From the NCBI RefSeq assembly GCF_000769405.2, contig NZ_CP053439.1:2542001-2606000 (forward strand): a stretch of DNA of 64,000 bases, written 5' to 3'. The stretch's first letter is position 1. Every line of letters starts with the position of its first letter. The position numbers and the translations under genes were made by a program. Shown here one piece after another: positions 43,715-53,233 of the stretch. The notes under the pieces were generated by a model. That model was given only the letters and a program-made list of their open reading frames with translations. It was not told the origin of the DNA and made no database searches. This DNA is from Rhizobium brockwellii (lineage in GTDB: Bacteria; Pseudomonadota; Alphaproteobacteria; Rhizobiales; Rhizobiaceae).

Positions 43715-45208
43715 TCAGCTCAGCAAGTCATCCACATGGATGGAGACGCTCAACGTATCCGTGTCGAAATGTAGCGAAGTCCCATCGGAGATCTTGTAGT
43801 GGAAGGTGTCGCTCACGTCTCCGCTAAGCCCGGCGAGTTTCGCGGCGTCGGCCGTATAGGTGTAATCGCCATCACGATCAACATGGATGGTGCCGTATTG
43901 GCCGGTGAGCGTCACGCCGTCCTTGTCGACGTATTCGCCCTCGAAGCGGCGAAGCAGCAGGGTGCCATTGGCCGAGCTGTCGTTTTCAAGGAGATTGCCG
44001 TAATGGCCAGCGTCCAGGTCGGACGAGATTTTCAGGCTGTCATGGGTTGCAACAAGCGCAGGCGCCGTGTCCGTATGCGTCGTATCGCCGACCGCGAGAC
44101 TATCGCTGCTCGCAAGCAACGTCGCCTGGGCTTCGTCGAGCGTCGTATTGTTGCTGACCGGAAAGGTGTTCGCGGCGATGATGGCAGGCGATATGCTGTA
44201 GGGCGTGACATCGCTGGCGATGACATTGTCGTGGAAGGAGCCGGATGCCGGTCTGTCGACCTTGAGCGCGGCTGAGGACAGGTCATCGAAAACGTTGCCG
44301 TAGATATTGATATCTTCGCGAACGTAACTGGTCGTGCCGGCGGCACTGACCGCCACGCCCCATACGCCGTCATGGATGTAATTGCCTGATATATCGTAGT
44401 CTCGCGTATCACCCTGATCGCCGAGACCGATGGCGTAGGACCAGCTGTAGCCGCCATAACCTGAAATATCGTTGTCGTGAATAGCGACGTTGGTGCCCGC
44501 TTGCGCGCCGATCCCGAAGCCGCCACCGATTATCGCGTTGTCCTCGACCAAGGCATTTACGGGCCGAACGAGCGCGATGACACCCTTCGGCGTAGCGGCG
44601 CCCGTCTGGTCGAGGTAATTGCCGCTGATCACGATGTTGCTGCTGTCATTCATCTGGACGGCATCTGCCGCGGTGCCGTGGGCGTTGGTGACGGTGTTGT
44701 TGAGAAAATTCACGCCGTTGACTTTTTCGATCCAGACGCCGTCGCCGTTCACGTCGTTGATCGTGCTGTTTTCGATGGTGATGTTCGAACCGGTCCTGAA
44801 CGTGACGGAACCTGACTTGCCCGCCAGTCCGGTATGATCGACCTCGACATTGCGCACGGTCCAGTTCGAAACAGAGCCGCCATAGATCGCTGCGCCGCCG
44901 GTATCCGATATCTTGATATTTTCTATGACGATGTTCGATGCATAGAGGCTGTGGATGCCGTCGCCGGGGCTATGGATGACTGGCGCATCGCCGACCCCGT
45001 AACTGCCGATGGTGATCGGGGCATTCACTGTGCCGGAATATTTCAGATCGAGCTGGTCGTTGAACACGCTTCCGGCGGCGAGCAGCACGCTGTCGCCCGG
45101 CTGCAGCTTCAAGTTTTCCACCGCCCAGAACGATGAAAACGGCGTGTCCTCGCTCGTTCCACTGTTGCCGTTGGAGCCTATTGCCGGATTCACATAATAG
45201 ATTGCCAT
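43715..45208 (-). CDS. right-handed parallel beta-helix protein (paralogue 1)
   Basis: A 497-residue protein. Residues about 1-360 form a parallel beta-helix with periodic NIVIEN, NWTVRNVEV, NITIENSTI, NIVISGNYL strands, as in pectate lyase-like and mannuronan-epimerase-like enzymes. Residues about 385-497 form a VCBS/cadherin-like domain (GNLLENDSSANGTLLLRRF, GTIHVDRDGDYTYT). There is no N-terminal signal peptide; a C-terminal secretion signal and type I export, as for rhizobial Ply/Rap proteins, is inferred. It would act on or bind an extracellular polysaccharide. It is a close paralogue of the gene at 45666. Confidence 0.85.
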   Translation of the reverse strand: MAIYYVNPAIGSNGNSGTSEDTPFSSFWAVENLKLQPGDSVLLAAGSVFNDQLDLKYSGTVNAPITIGSYGVGDAPVIHSPGDGIHSLYASNIVIENIKISDTGGAAIYGGSVSNWTVRNVEVDHTGLAGKSGSVTFRTGSNITIENSTINDVNGDGVWIEKVNGVNFLNNTVTNAHGTAADAVQMNDSSNIVISGNYLDQTGAATPKGVIALVRPVNALVEDNAIIGGGFGIGAQAGTNVAIHDNDISGYGGYSWSYAIGLGDQGDTRDYDISGNYIHDGVWGVAVSAAGTTSYVREDINIYGNVFDDLSSAALKVDRPASGSFHDNVIASDVTPYSISPAIIAANTFPVSNNTTLDEAQATLLASSDSLAVGDTTHTDTAPALVATHDSLKISSDLDAGHYGNLLENDSSANGTLLLRRFEGEYVDKDGVTLTGQYGTIHVDRDGDYTYTADAAKLAGLSGDVSDTFHYKISDGTSLHFDTDTLSVSIHVDDLLS

Positions 45209-45665
45209 ATCGCCATGTTCTCGAATTGCCGCGCAGCCGTCTGGATCGGCTGCGACGCGTGGATCGGATGCGGTCGGGGCTAAAGGCCATGTTCAAGAGG
45301 GTCTTCGATATTGCCTTCACGGCGGTTGGTAGACCCTGTGGGCCTGCCTTCGTCCCGAGAAGCGCCTGGCGGTGGCTGCATCCTCGAGATTACAACTTAT
45401 ACGTAAACAATCCACACAACAACGACCGAAAGGTGAACGAACGGTATCGTACGCCTCGGCGACGAATGGTCGTGGGAGGAGCAGCGTCCTGTTTCAGGTC
45501 AGTCGCAAGCCAGAAAGGTTGAGGCCGCGTGGCATGCCCCTTAGCCTCACCCGGCGGCAGCCGGATGAGGAGCGCTGCGCAGCCATTTGGTGGCAGGAGC
45601 AACGCTTCCCCAGGGAGTCTTCCCCGGAAGCAGCCTCCCCAGCGTAGTGCCGAGGCACGCTCACC
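45209..45665. other. intergenic region between the two beta-helix genes
   Basis: About 457 bases on which several short frames exist but none has a binding site and protein-like composition. An A/T-rich stretch at about 45390-45425 is the likely promoter of the 43715-45208 gene. Each paralogue therefore probably has its own promoter. No gene remnant was recognised. Confidence 0.55.
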
Positions 45666-47153
45666 TCAGCTCAGCAAGCCATCCAGATGGATGAAGACGG
45701 TCAGCGTATCGCCGTCGCTGTGATGCGGGGTTCCATCGTTGATCCCGTAGGTGAACGACTCGCTCACATGTCCGCTATGGTCAGGGAGCTTCGTTTCATC
45801 GAGCGTGTAGGCATAGTTGCCTTCCCGGTCCACGTGGATGTCACCGTATTCCCCGGTCAGCGTCAGGCCGTGCTTGCCGACGGTTTCGCCCCCGAATCGG
45901 CGCAGCACCAGGGTGTCGTTGTCCGAGCTGTCGTTTTCGAGGAGATTGCCGTGATGGGCAGCACCCGTATCTGTCAGGATCTTCAAATTGTCATGGACGG
46001 CGACAACCGCCGGATCCGCAGAGGCCTCCGTGACTGCGGCGGTCTTGGCAACCGGGCTTGCCAGCGCCGTCTCGACATTGGCGACCGTATGGTTGTTGCT
46101 GACGGAGAAGGTGTGCGCGTCGGCAATGGAAGGCGATATGCTGGTGGCCTTGGTGCCGGTCTCGATCGTATTGTTGGAAAAGGAGCCGGATGCCGGCCTG
46201 TCGACCTTTAACGCCGCCTGTGAGAGGTCGTCGAAGACATTGTCGTGGACCTTGATATTCGTGCGGACATAGCTCGGGCTGCCAGCGGCGGTGATGACCA
46301 CGCCCCAGGCGCCGTCATGGATGTGGTTGCCCGCGACATCGTAGTCTCTGGTGTTGCCCGCGTCGCCGAGACCGACGGCGAAGGACCAGCTGTAGCCGTG
46401 AAATCCCGATATGTCGTTGTCGCGGATGGCGATGTTCTTGCCGGCCTGCGCGCTGATGCCGAAGCCACCGCCGGTGAGCACATTGTCCTCGACCACGGCA
46501 TTCACCGGCCTGACGAGCGCGATGACGCCCTTCGGACTATCGGCATGGGTCTGATCGAGATGATTGCCGCGGATCAGAATGTTGCTGCTGTCGTTCACCT
46601 GCACGGCATCGGCCGTCGCGCCGTGGGCGTTGGTGACGGTGTTGTTGAGAATCTTGATGCCGTTGACCTTCTCGATCCAGAAGCCGTCGCCTTTGACGCC
46701 CGATATCGTGCTGTCTTCGACCGTGACGTTCTTGCTGCTCCGGAAGGTGACGGCACCTGCGTTTTCCGACAATCCCGTCTTGGCGATCTCGACGTCGCGG
46801 ACCGTCCAGTTCGTGACACTGCCGCCATAAATGCCCGCACCTCCGGTATTCGATATCTTCAGGTTCTCGATGACGATGTTCGAGGCATAGAGACTGTGGA
46901 TGCCGTCGCCGCTGCTGTGAATGACGGGTGCAGCACCCGTCCCGTAACTGCCGATCTTGATCGGCGCACTCTCGGTGCCGGAATATTTGATATCGAACTG
47001 CTCGTTGAACACGCTCCCCTTGGCAAGAAGCACGCTGTCGCCGGGTTTCAGCTTCAAGGATTCCACTTTGGACAAAGTCGCAAAAGCCGATGTCTGGCCC
47101 GTTCCGCTGTTGCGGTCGGAGCCACTCGCTGAGTTCACATAGTAGACTGTCAT
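45666..47153 (-). CDS. right-handed parallel beta-helix protein (paralogue 2)
   Basis: A 495-residue protein with the same two-domain plan as its neighbour. The N-terminal 140 residues are nearly identical in pattern (YYVNSASGSDRNSGTG, PGDSVLLAKGSVFNEQ, GDGIHSLYASNIVIEN). The C-terminal VCBS-like domain (HGNLLENDSSDNDTLVLRRF, DIHVDREGNYAYT) and the ending ...FIHLDGLLS match. Differences cluster around residues 345-390, between the helix and the C-terminal domain. This is a tandem duplication followed by divergence. Export by a type I system is inferred. Confidence 0.85.
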   Translation of the reverse strand: MTVYYVNSASGSDRNSGTGQTSAFATLSKVESLKLKPGDSVLLAKGSVFNEQFDIKYSGTESAPIKIGSYGTGAAPVIHSSGDGIHSLYASNIVIENLKISNTGGAGIYGGSVTNWTVRDVEIAKTGLSENAGAVTFRSSKNVTVEDSTISGVKGDGFWIEKVNGIKILNNTVTNAHGATADAVQVNDSSNILIRGNHLDQTHADSPKGVIALVRPVNAVVEDNVLTGGGFGISAQAGKNIAIRDNDISGFHGYSWSFAVGLGDAGNTRDYDVAGNHIHDGAWGVVITAAGSPSYVRTNIKVHDNVFDDLSQAALKVDRPASGSFSNNTIETGTKATSISPSIADAHTFSVSNNHTVANVETALASPVAKTAAVTEASADPAVVAVHDNLKILTDTGAAHHGNLLENDSSDNDTLVLRRFGGETVGKHGLTLTGEYGDIHVDREGNYAYTLDETKLPDHSGHVSESFTYGINDGTPHHSDGDTLTVFIHLDGLLS

Positions 47154-47528
47154 ATCGCCATGTTGCCCTGTTCGTCGGATCGCTATGTCGCCGCCGGGAT
47201 CGTCCAGGATCGGCCGATCGGATGCGGCAGGGGCAAACCGGCCACGGCAAGAAGGCGATAAGATGTTGTCAATGGGGCAGCGGGCGGGTTCGCGAGCCTC
47301 ATTCCACAGGCAATTGCCTCGGCGTCAGCTGGAGTTACGAAAGGTACAACTTGGGCCGAGGAATCGGCGACTTCGAGGTGAATAAATCACGGCGTGTTTG
47401 CGCGAGGCGTACGTCGCCTTCGGTCTGTGCGCCATGTGATTCCTGCCTTCCGCTTGCGCTCAGGGGGTGAGGAGCGCCAGCGACGAACGCCTTGAGCATA
47501 AGCGATAGGCGCACTCCAAGGTGAAACC

Positions 47529-47573
47529 CTACCCCCTCGCCCTCAAAGCCGAGGTCAGCGGCAACCATGTCGC
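47529..47573 (-). pseudogene. 3' end remnant of an FtsX-type ABC permease
   Basis: On the minus strand these 45 bases read ATWLPLTSALRARG and stop. The intact permease at 48802-50004 ends ATRLPLTSALRARG and stop. Only this tail is present, 1.2 kb from the intact copy and directly beside repeat copy B, so it is probably left from a duplication or rearrangement. Confidence 0.7.
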
Positions 47574-47593
47574 AGTGATCGGGAGACCTCAGG

Positions 47594-47699
47594 CCCTACA
47601 GCGCCGCGCGTCTTTTCAGACGCGCAAAGTACGCTTTAGCACGTCGAATTGCTGCATAATTTTGTCCTTAAATCGATCCCGATTTAAGGAATTATGCAG
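47594..47699 (+). repeat. palindromic intergenic repeat, copy B (complete)
   Basis: Two hairpins lie in tandem. The first is GCGCGTCTTTTCAGACGCGC (about 47605-47625). The second pairs CTGCATAATT (47652-47661) with AATTATGCAG (47690-47699) and CCTTAAATCG (47666-47675) with CGATTTAAGG (47680-47689). The stop codon of the EamA gene (47692-47694) lies in the last arm, so the element can terminate that gene. Related copies occur at 41918 and 38639. Confidence 0.8.
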
Positions 47700-48663
47700 T
47701 AGCCGCTTCGGCCTTGATCTTCGGCTTCAGCAGGATGATGAGAAGCAAGCCGGCGATGATGAGTGCCGCGCCTTCGAGGTGATAGCGTCGCAACTGCTCG
47801 CCGAGGATCAGATAGGCGAGCACGGCGATGAAGATGGTCTGAATGTAGAGGAGAACGCCCGCCCGAGCCGCGCCCAGTGCCTCGATGCTGCGATTGAAGA
47901 GGTAGTACATGACCGCCCCGCCGGGGATCGCGACATAGGCGAGCGCGATGAGCCCGCTGCCGTTGAGCGTCGAGCGCTCGTCTGAGAATAGCTCGAACAG
48001 GTAGAAGGGCAGCGCCGTCAGCACTGCCGCACCGAGCAGCAGCACCAGGAGCGCAAGGCGATTCATATCGAATTTCGCGCGGCGGAGCAGGACGGTATAG
48101 AGACTGAAACAGAACGCGCCGGCGACGATCCACAGTTCACCCGGGTTGAAGTCGAGCCGCATCAGCGCTGCCGGACTGCCCTTGATGATGATGACCACGA
48201 TCCCGAGAAAGGCCAGGATCGATCCGATCACCTGCCAGCGTCCCATCGGCTCGGCCAGCATCAAACGGGCAAGGATCATGGTCATGATCGGAATCAAGGC
48301 GATGATGATGCCGGCGGTGGTGGCATCGGCATGCTCCAGTCCGACAAATATCATGCCCTGGCAGATCGCCAGTCCCACACCGCCAATGAGAAGCAGTTCG
48401 AGCGGGCGAGCCCGAACCAGCGCGACCATGTCGGCGAAATGCCGGCGCACGATCGGCATCAGGATCGCGAAGGCGATCAGCACGCGCCAAAAACAGAGCG
48501 CCCAGGGCGGCATCTCGGTAGAAACCCATTTCGCCGCGATATAGACGCCGGCTGACAGCAGCCAGCAGAGAACGCCCACGGAATAGGCGGCGGCAAGCGA
48601 ATTGCCCCCCGTCTGTTCCGTCCCGACCGTGTCGCGATGGACCGCCAAGACATTCATTGCCAT
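47692..48663 (-). CDS. EamA/DMT family transporter
   Basis: A 323-residue carrier with ten membrane segments in two EamA halves (ICQGMIFVGLEHADATTAGIIIALIPI and VLLYIQTIFIAVLAYLILGE). The family exports amino acids, nucleotides or metabolites. The stop codon lies inside repeat copy B. The start is the ATG at 48663; MAMN gives a second ATG two codons on. The gene is followed by, but probably not co-transcribed with, the permease remnant. Confidence 0.92.
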   Translation of the reverse strand: MAMNVLAVHRDTVGTEQTGGNSLAAAYSVGVLCWLLSAGVYIAAKWVSTEMPPWALCFWRVLIAFAILMPIVRRHFADMVALVRARPLELLLIGGVGLAICQGMIFVGLEHADATTAGIIIALIPIMTMILARLMLAEPMGRWQVIGSILAFLGIVVIIIKGSPAALMRLDFNPGELWIVAGAFCFSLYTVLLRRAKFDMNRLALLVLLLGAAVLTALPFYLFELFSDERSTLNGSGLIALAYVAIPGGAVMYYLFNRSIEALGAARAGVLLYIQTIFIAVLAYLILGEQLRRYHLEGAALIIAGLLLIILLKPKIKAEAATA

Positions 48664-48801
48664 GGCTCAGTTATGCCACAGTTTCCGTGGGCTGCACAGG
48701 TGAGGCTGCGAGGCTCCGCCTGTTGTGGATGTATCCTTTGGGCCGATCAGGACGGTCGCCGCGATGATGTGACTCCCCCGGAAGGTCTAGACAGCCAGCC
48801 T

Positions 48802-50004
48802 CTACCCCCTCGCCCGCAAAGCCGAAGTCAACGGCAGCCGTGTCGCCGCCAGCGCCGGCAACGCCCCGCCGATGATGCCGATTGCAAGCCCCAGCAGCCC
48901 GGCGGTCAGCGCGACGTCGGTGGTGACGTCGAGTTGGAAGGCCATCTTGGTATTGTTAGCGCCCATCGTACTGGCCTGCCAGCCGTTGAAGGCGAGCCAT
49001 GAGGCGAGGATGCCGAGGGCGACGCCTGCGACTGAGAGAAGCACGGCCTCGGCCCAGGTGGCAGTGAAGGCCGGCAGCCGGCCGAAGCCGAGCAGGCGCA
49101 GCGTGGCGATCTCCATCGCGCGGTCGGAGACCGAGCTCATCATCGTGTTCAAAGCGCCAGCGGTCGCGCCGACCGCCATCAACAGCGCCAGCGGCCAGCC
49201 GAACAGGCGGATGAGGCTGCTGGTGTGCTCAGATTGCGCCGCATAAAGATCGGCCTCGGAGACGGCGGTGAGCGGCGCGCCGGGAAATGCGGAGAGATGC
49301 TCGCGCAGCGCCGACAACCCGCCTCCCCCCGCAAGCCGCACGCGCAAGCTCTGAACCTGCCCCTGCCGGTCGAAGGCCGATTGCACAGCCTCCAGATCTG
49401 CCCAGATCTCGGATTCGAAGGCGCTGCCGCCTGACGTGAAATGCCCGACGACCGTCCAGTCGACCGCGCCGAGCCGCACCTTGTCGCCGACGGCAAAGCC
49501 GGAGAACTCGTCGGCGATGCGCCCGCCAACGACGATTTCGCGCGCGCCCGGCGAAAACAGCCGCCCCTCGGAGAGCACCGCGCGGTCGCGCAAGGCAGGC
49601 CCCGCCGGGTCCATGCCCCGTAGCGACAGGGTCTGCTCGGCACCGTCGCTTGCCCTGACCACATCGACGGGAACAACGATCTCGCGCGACAGCGCCAGGC
49701 CGCCCGCGGCATTCCGCGCCACGCCGATCTCGCCGATCATGGCAGTCAGGCTGCGGATTGCCTCGGCTGGCACATCCGAACCGGTCTCTTGGTTGGTGCC
49801 GCCGCCGAGGATGACGGCGATGCCGGGTGAACCGGCGCCTTGAAGCGCTGCCTCGAAGCCCCGCCCCATGGCGAGAAAACCCGCAAGCACCGCCACCACG
49901 AGGGCGACCGACAGCACCATCGACAGTGATATCCACAGCCGCCGCGGCAGGCTGCCGAGATTGACTCTGATCATGAGAAAGATCTGCTTGAGCGCTGATG
50001 ACAT
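48802..50004 (-). CDS. FtsX-type ABC transporter permease (second)
   Basis: A 400-residue MacB/FtsX-like permease: one N-terminal membrane helix (SMVLSVALVVAVLAGFLAMG), a periplasmic domain of about 220 residues, then three helices. It is the last gene of a four-gene minus-strand operon (adaptor, ATPase, permease, permease) and starts five bases after the previous stop. The unit is a MacAB-like mechanotransmission or efflux/lipoprotein-type system. Confidence 0.92.
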   Translation of the reverse strand: MSSALKQIFLMIRVNLGSLPRRLWISLSMVLSVALVVAVLAGFLAMGRGFEAALQGAGSPGIAVILGGGTNQETGSDVPAEAIRSLTAMIGEIGVARNAAGGLALSREIVVPVDVVRASDGAEQTLSLRGMDPAGPALRDRAVLSEGRLFSPGAREIVVGGRIADEFSGFAVGDKVRLGAVDWTVVGHFTSGGSAFESEIWADLEAVQSAFDRQGQVQSLRVRLAGGGGLSALREHLSAFPGAPLTAVSEADLYAAQSEHTSSLIRLFGWPLALLMAVGATAGALNTMMSSVSDRAMEIATLRLLGFGRLPAFTATWAEAVLLSVAGVALGILASWLAFNGWQASTMGANNTKMAFQLDVTTDVALTAGLLGLAIGIIGGALPALAATRLPLTSALRARG

Positions 50005-50008
50005 TGGA

Positions 50009-51148
50009 CTATCTCGATCTGAAAGCGTTGATGATGGGCAGACGCATGGCGTTAGCGGCAGGCAGCAGCCCGGTCGCGAGCCCGAGGCCGGCGATGATGG
50101 CGACGGACTTCAGCAGCACGGGCATAGTGAAGGCGAGGCCGAATTCCGGTCCAGTCAAGACCGTCGCGAGTTTGGCGAGCACCAGCCCACCCGCCCCGCC
50201 GGCGACGAAGACGAACAGCGTCTCGCCGAGGATCAGCGCCATGATCCGCGCCCTGGAAAAGCCGAGCACCTTCATGACGCCGATTTCGAAGCTGCGTTCC
50301 CTCACCGCAAAGAGCATGGTGTTGACCACGATCATCAGGATGGTCACGAAGGCCGCGCCGACGACGAGGCTGACGATCAAGCCGACATCGGCGAATTGCC
50401 GCAGGAAAGCCTCGAGGAATTGCTTTTCCGATTGCGTGCGCGTCGGCGCCGCCGAATTCGCAAACTGCGCGTCGATCCGGGCGGCGAGCACGCCGGATGA
50501 AACGCCCGGTCGCGGCCGCACTACGAAGGCATCCACCGTATCCTTTCCGAGGGCGCGGCCCGCATTGATGGCATCATAGCGAGCGATCATGAAATAGGTG
50601 TCGGTGCTGGCATCGGCCCCTTCGAAGATGCCGGCGATCTCGAAGCTCCAATCGCGGCTGCCGTCTTCCCCCGTCAGCTGGCTGGTGACGCCGATACGCT
50701 GGCCGACCGACCACCCCTGTGCCTCGGCGAGCGCCCGCCCGACCAGCACCCGGTCACGGCTCTCTTCCAGTGCAGCGATCAGCTGCGGCGTCAGCCCGAG
50801 TTCGACGCCATTGGCGGCCGCAATTGCCTGCGGATCGACGGCGCTCGTCATCACGACATTCTTCTCGACATCGACGAAGCCCCGCATGCGCGTCATATAG
50901 GCGACGGCGGCAACATCGCTATCGGCGGCAATCCGGTTGAGATAGGCAAGCGGCAGCGGCTGCGCCCGCCCCGATCTGTTGAAGACCCCGAGCAGCGTAT
51001 CGCTCGCCCCGGCCGTCCCTTGCGAGCCGCTGAGAAAACTCGCCGTCAGCCCATAGATCAGGAAGGCGACGCCGACCGAGAACATCAGAAGCGTTGCCCG
51101 GAGCGGCTTGCGCCAGGCATTGCGGCGCATGAGCTGGAAGAAGGTCAT
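50009..51148 (-). CDS. FtsX-type ABC transporter permease (first)
   Basis: A 379-residue permease with an N-terminal helix (TLLMFSVGVAFLIYGLTASFLSG), a periplasmic MacB-PCD-like domain and three C-terminal helices (SLVVGAAFVTILMIVVNTML and following). It pairs with the second permease to form a heterodimeric channel. Its ATG overlaps the ATPase stop by four bases. It may hydrolyse nothing itself but couples ATPase motion to the adaptor. Confidence 0.92.
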   Translation of the reverse strand: MTFFQLMRRNAWRKPLRATLLMFSVGVAFLIYGLTASFLSGSQGTAGASDTLLGVFNRSGRAQPLPLAYLNRIAADSDVAAVAYMTRMRGFVDVEKNVVMTSAVDPQAIAAANGVELGLTPQLIAALEESRDRVLVGRALAEAQGWSVGQRIGVTSQLTGEDGSRDWSFEIAGIFEGADASTDTYFMIARYDAINAGRALGKDTVDAFVVRPRPGVSSGVLAARIDAQFANSAAPTRTQSEKQFLEAFLRQFADVGLIVSLVVGAAFVTILMIVVNTMLFAVRERSFEIGVMKVLGFSRARIMALILGETLFVFVAGGAGGLVLAKLATVLTGPEFGLAFTMPVLLKSVAIIAGLGLATGLLPAANAMRLPIINAFRSR

Positions 51149-51849
51149 TGGGCGATCCTCTCCTGCTCGACGAATTCGCCCTTGTTGAGATGCAGCGTGC
51201 GCCGGGCGAAGGAGGCGGCCTCGGGATCATGCGTGACCATGATGATTGTCTTCCGAAGCTCGCGATTGAGAAAGCCCAGCATCTCGAGGATATCATTGGC
51301 CGATTTTCGGTCGAGATCGCCGGTCGGTTCATCGCAGAGTAAAAGGTCGGGATCGCCGACGATGGCGCGGGCGATGCCGACACGCTGCTGCTGTCCTCCG
51401 GACATGCTGGATGGAAACTGCCGCTGCCGCCCCGAAAGCCCGACCAGATCCATGACGGTCTCGACGCGCGCCCGCCGCTCCTTCCGCTTGAGCGGCTTCA
51501 ACAGCAGCGGCAACTCGATATTCTCGCCCGCATTCAGCATCGGCAGCAGATTGTAGAACTGGAAGACGATGCCCATACTATGCGCCCGCCACGCCGCCCG
51601 CGCACCCTCGCCCATCTGCTCGAGATGGCTGCGGCCGACCCTGATTTCCCCTCCGTCGGGGCTATCGATACCACCAAGCATATTGAGCAACGTCGATTTC
51701 CCCGACCCCGACGGCCCCATGACCGCAACGAAATCGCCGCGTGCTATGGAAAGGTCGAGCCCGGAAAAGATCGGGATCGTCTCCGCGCCGATCCTGAATG
51801 CCTTCCTGACGCCGCGAAGCGCGATATAGGGTTCTTGAGTGTCGGTCAT
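51145..51849 (-). CDS. ABC transporter ATP-binding protein (MacB/LolD-like)
   Basis: A 234-residue ATPase. Walker A is GPSGSGKST, the signature SGGQQQRVGIARAI, Walker B LLLCDEPTGDLD and the switch His is in MVTHDPEAASFA. The DEPTGDLD form is typical of the MacB/LolD/FtsE group. It overlaps the adaptor gene upstream (ATGA) and the permease gene downstream (ATGA). Confidence 0.95.
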   Translation of the reverse strand: MTDTQEPYIALRGVRKAFRIGAETIPIFSGLDLSIARGDFVAVMGPSGSGKSTLLNMLGGIDSPDGGEIRVGRSHLEQMGEGARAAWRAHSMGIVFQFYNLLPMLNAGENIELPLLLKPLKRKERRARVETVMDLVGLSGRQRQFPSSMSGGQQQRVGIARAIVGDPDLLLCDEPTGDLDRKSANDILEMLGFLNRELRKTIIMVTHDPEAASFARRTLHLNKGEFVEQERIAQ

Positions 51850-52997
51850 CGCTCTGCTCCTTGCTGATGGTCTGTGGTATTCCCGGCCTCACCCAACACA
51901 AGGCGGATGCGCGCGGCCATGGCGGGGCGTATGTCTGGCGGCGGCGAGGAGAGCGACAGGCGAAGCATCACCGTCCCCTTCTCCCGCGAAATCATCGGCG
52001 CGATCTTCGATACTTCGACCGCAAAGGGCCGGTCGGGAAAGCCGTCGAGCACCGCCTCACCGCGCAAGCCTGGCCGCATCAACGCGATATTCGCCTCGGC
52101 CACATCGGCATCGATGACCATGTTCGCCATGTCGGCAATCGCAAGCAGGCTTTCATTCTCCCGCACGCTGTCCTCGCGCGACAGCACGGTGTCGCCGACA
52201 CGCGCGGTAAGCCGCATCACGGTGCCAGATATCGGCGCCCCGACGGCCAGTGCCTCCACCTGCTCGCGCGCCCTGTCGATATCGAGATCGGCCTTGGCCA
52301 CATCCTGCCGTGCCCGCAGCACGGCATTTTCGGCAGTGTCGAACGCCGTCTTCGCCTCCTCCAGCGTCTGCGCCGACATCGCATCGCGCCCGGCCAGCCG
52401 CTCTGCGCGCGTGAGGGAAGACCGCGCCTGCGCCAATTCAATAGTCTTCGCCGCCAGCTCCAGCTCCGCCGATTGCCGGGCGATCTCGGCGCCTTGAAGC
52501 GCAAAGCGGGCGCCGGCATCATCGAGCCGCACCAGCACCTGACCCGTTACGACCCTGTCGCCCGCCTCAACCTCGACGGCGACGATCCGACCTTCATATT
52601 TGGAGAAAATGGTGGCGATATCGGGGGCCACGACGTAGCCGGAGCCGGTGACTTCCCGTGCCGGCAAGGCCGGGTTCGCTGCTTCATCGGCAGGCAACGC
52701 CCGCCCGCGCTCGGCAGCAGCGCCGCCCTTGGCCGGCGCCTCCGGTTCACGAACAGATATCGCAGGGTCGCTGTTTGCAAAGCCCGCAAGCATGGTCTCG
52801 ATGCGTTCCAGCGGCTCCGACCGATAGAAAAGAACCGCCGCCAGCGATGCCGTCGCAGCAAGGGCCAGCATTGCTCCAGGGATCACCCACCGTTGGGCAC
52901 GGGGCTCCGGCGGCTCTGTCTTGAAAGCCGCGGGCCTGATCGAAAGCGATCTCAGCTTGGCGGCAAGGTCTCGGTCATGTTCTGATGTCGTGTTCAT
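51846..52997 (-). CDS. HlyD/MacA-type periplasmic adaptor
   Basis: A 383-residue membrane-fusion protein. One membrane anchor (residues 39-57, AMLALAATASLAAVLFY) is followed by a barrel-sandwich segment, a coiled-coil hairpin (about residues 170-250, AELELAAKTIELAQARSSLTRA) and the distal lipoyl half (GAPISGTVMRLTARVGDTV). It links the inner-membrane ABC unit to the outer membrane or periplasm. The first gene of the operon; the ATG at 52997 is favoured because the cytoplasmic arm begins there, although the frame is open to 53273. Confidence 0.9.
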   Translation of the reverse strand: MNTTSEHDRDLAAKLRSLSIRPAAFKTEPPEPRAQRWVIPGAMLALAATASLAAVLFYRSEPLERIETMLAGFANSDPAISVREPEAPAKGGAAAERGRALPADEAANPALPAREVTGSGYVVAPDIATIFSKYEGRIVAVEVEAGDRVVTGQVLVRLDDAGARFALQGAEIARQSAELELAAKTIELAQARSSLTRAERLAGRDAMSAQTLEEAKTAFDTAENAVLRARQDVAKADLDIDRAREQVEALAVGAPISGTVMRLTARVGDTVLSREDSVRENESLLAIADMANMVIDADVAEANIALMRPGLRGEAVLDGFPDRPFAVEVSKIAPMISREKGTVMLRLSLSSPPPDIRPAMAARIRLVLGEAGNTTDHQQGAER

Positions 52998-53233
52998 GCC
53001 GCCAGAATGACCAACGGCAGCAAAACAGCGACCTCGAACGCGTTTCTGACAGTCCTCGATCGCGATTGTGTACGTGGCCGCGGCAATCCCCCCACAGCTT
53101 CGACCAGCGCTCATCCTGAGACTGGAGGGAGATGGCGGCTTGGAATGCGGGTGCAGGAAGTCGACGCATAGCCAACCGCAAGATTGCGGCGAGGTACATC
53201 GATCGCTCTGTGCGGCAAGGCACCCCGGGTCAG

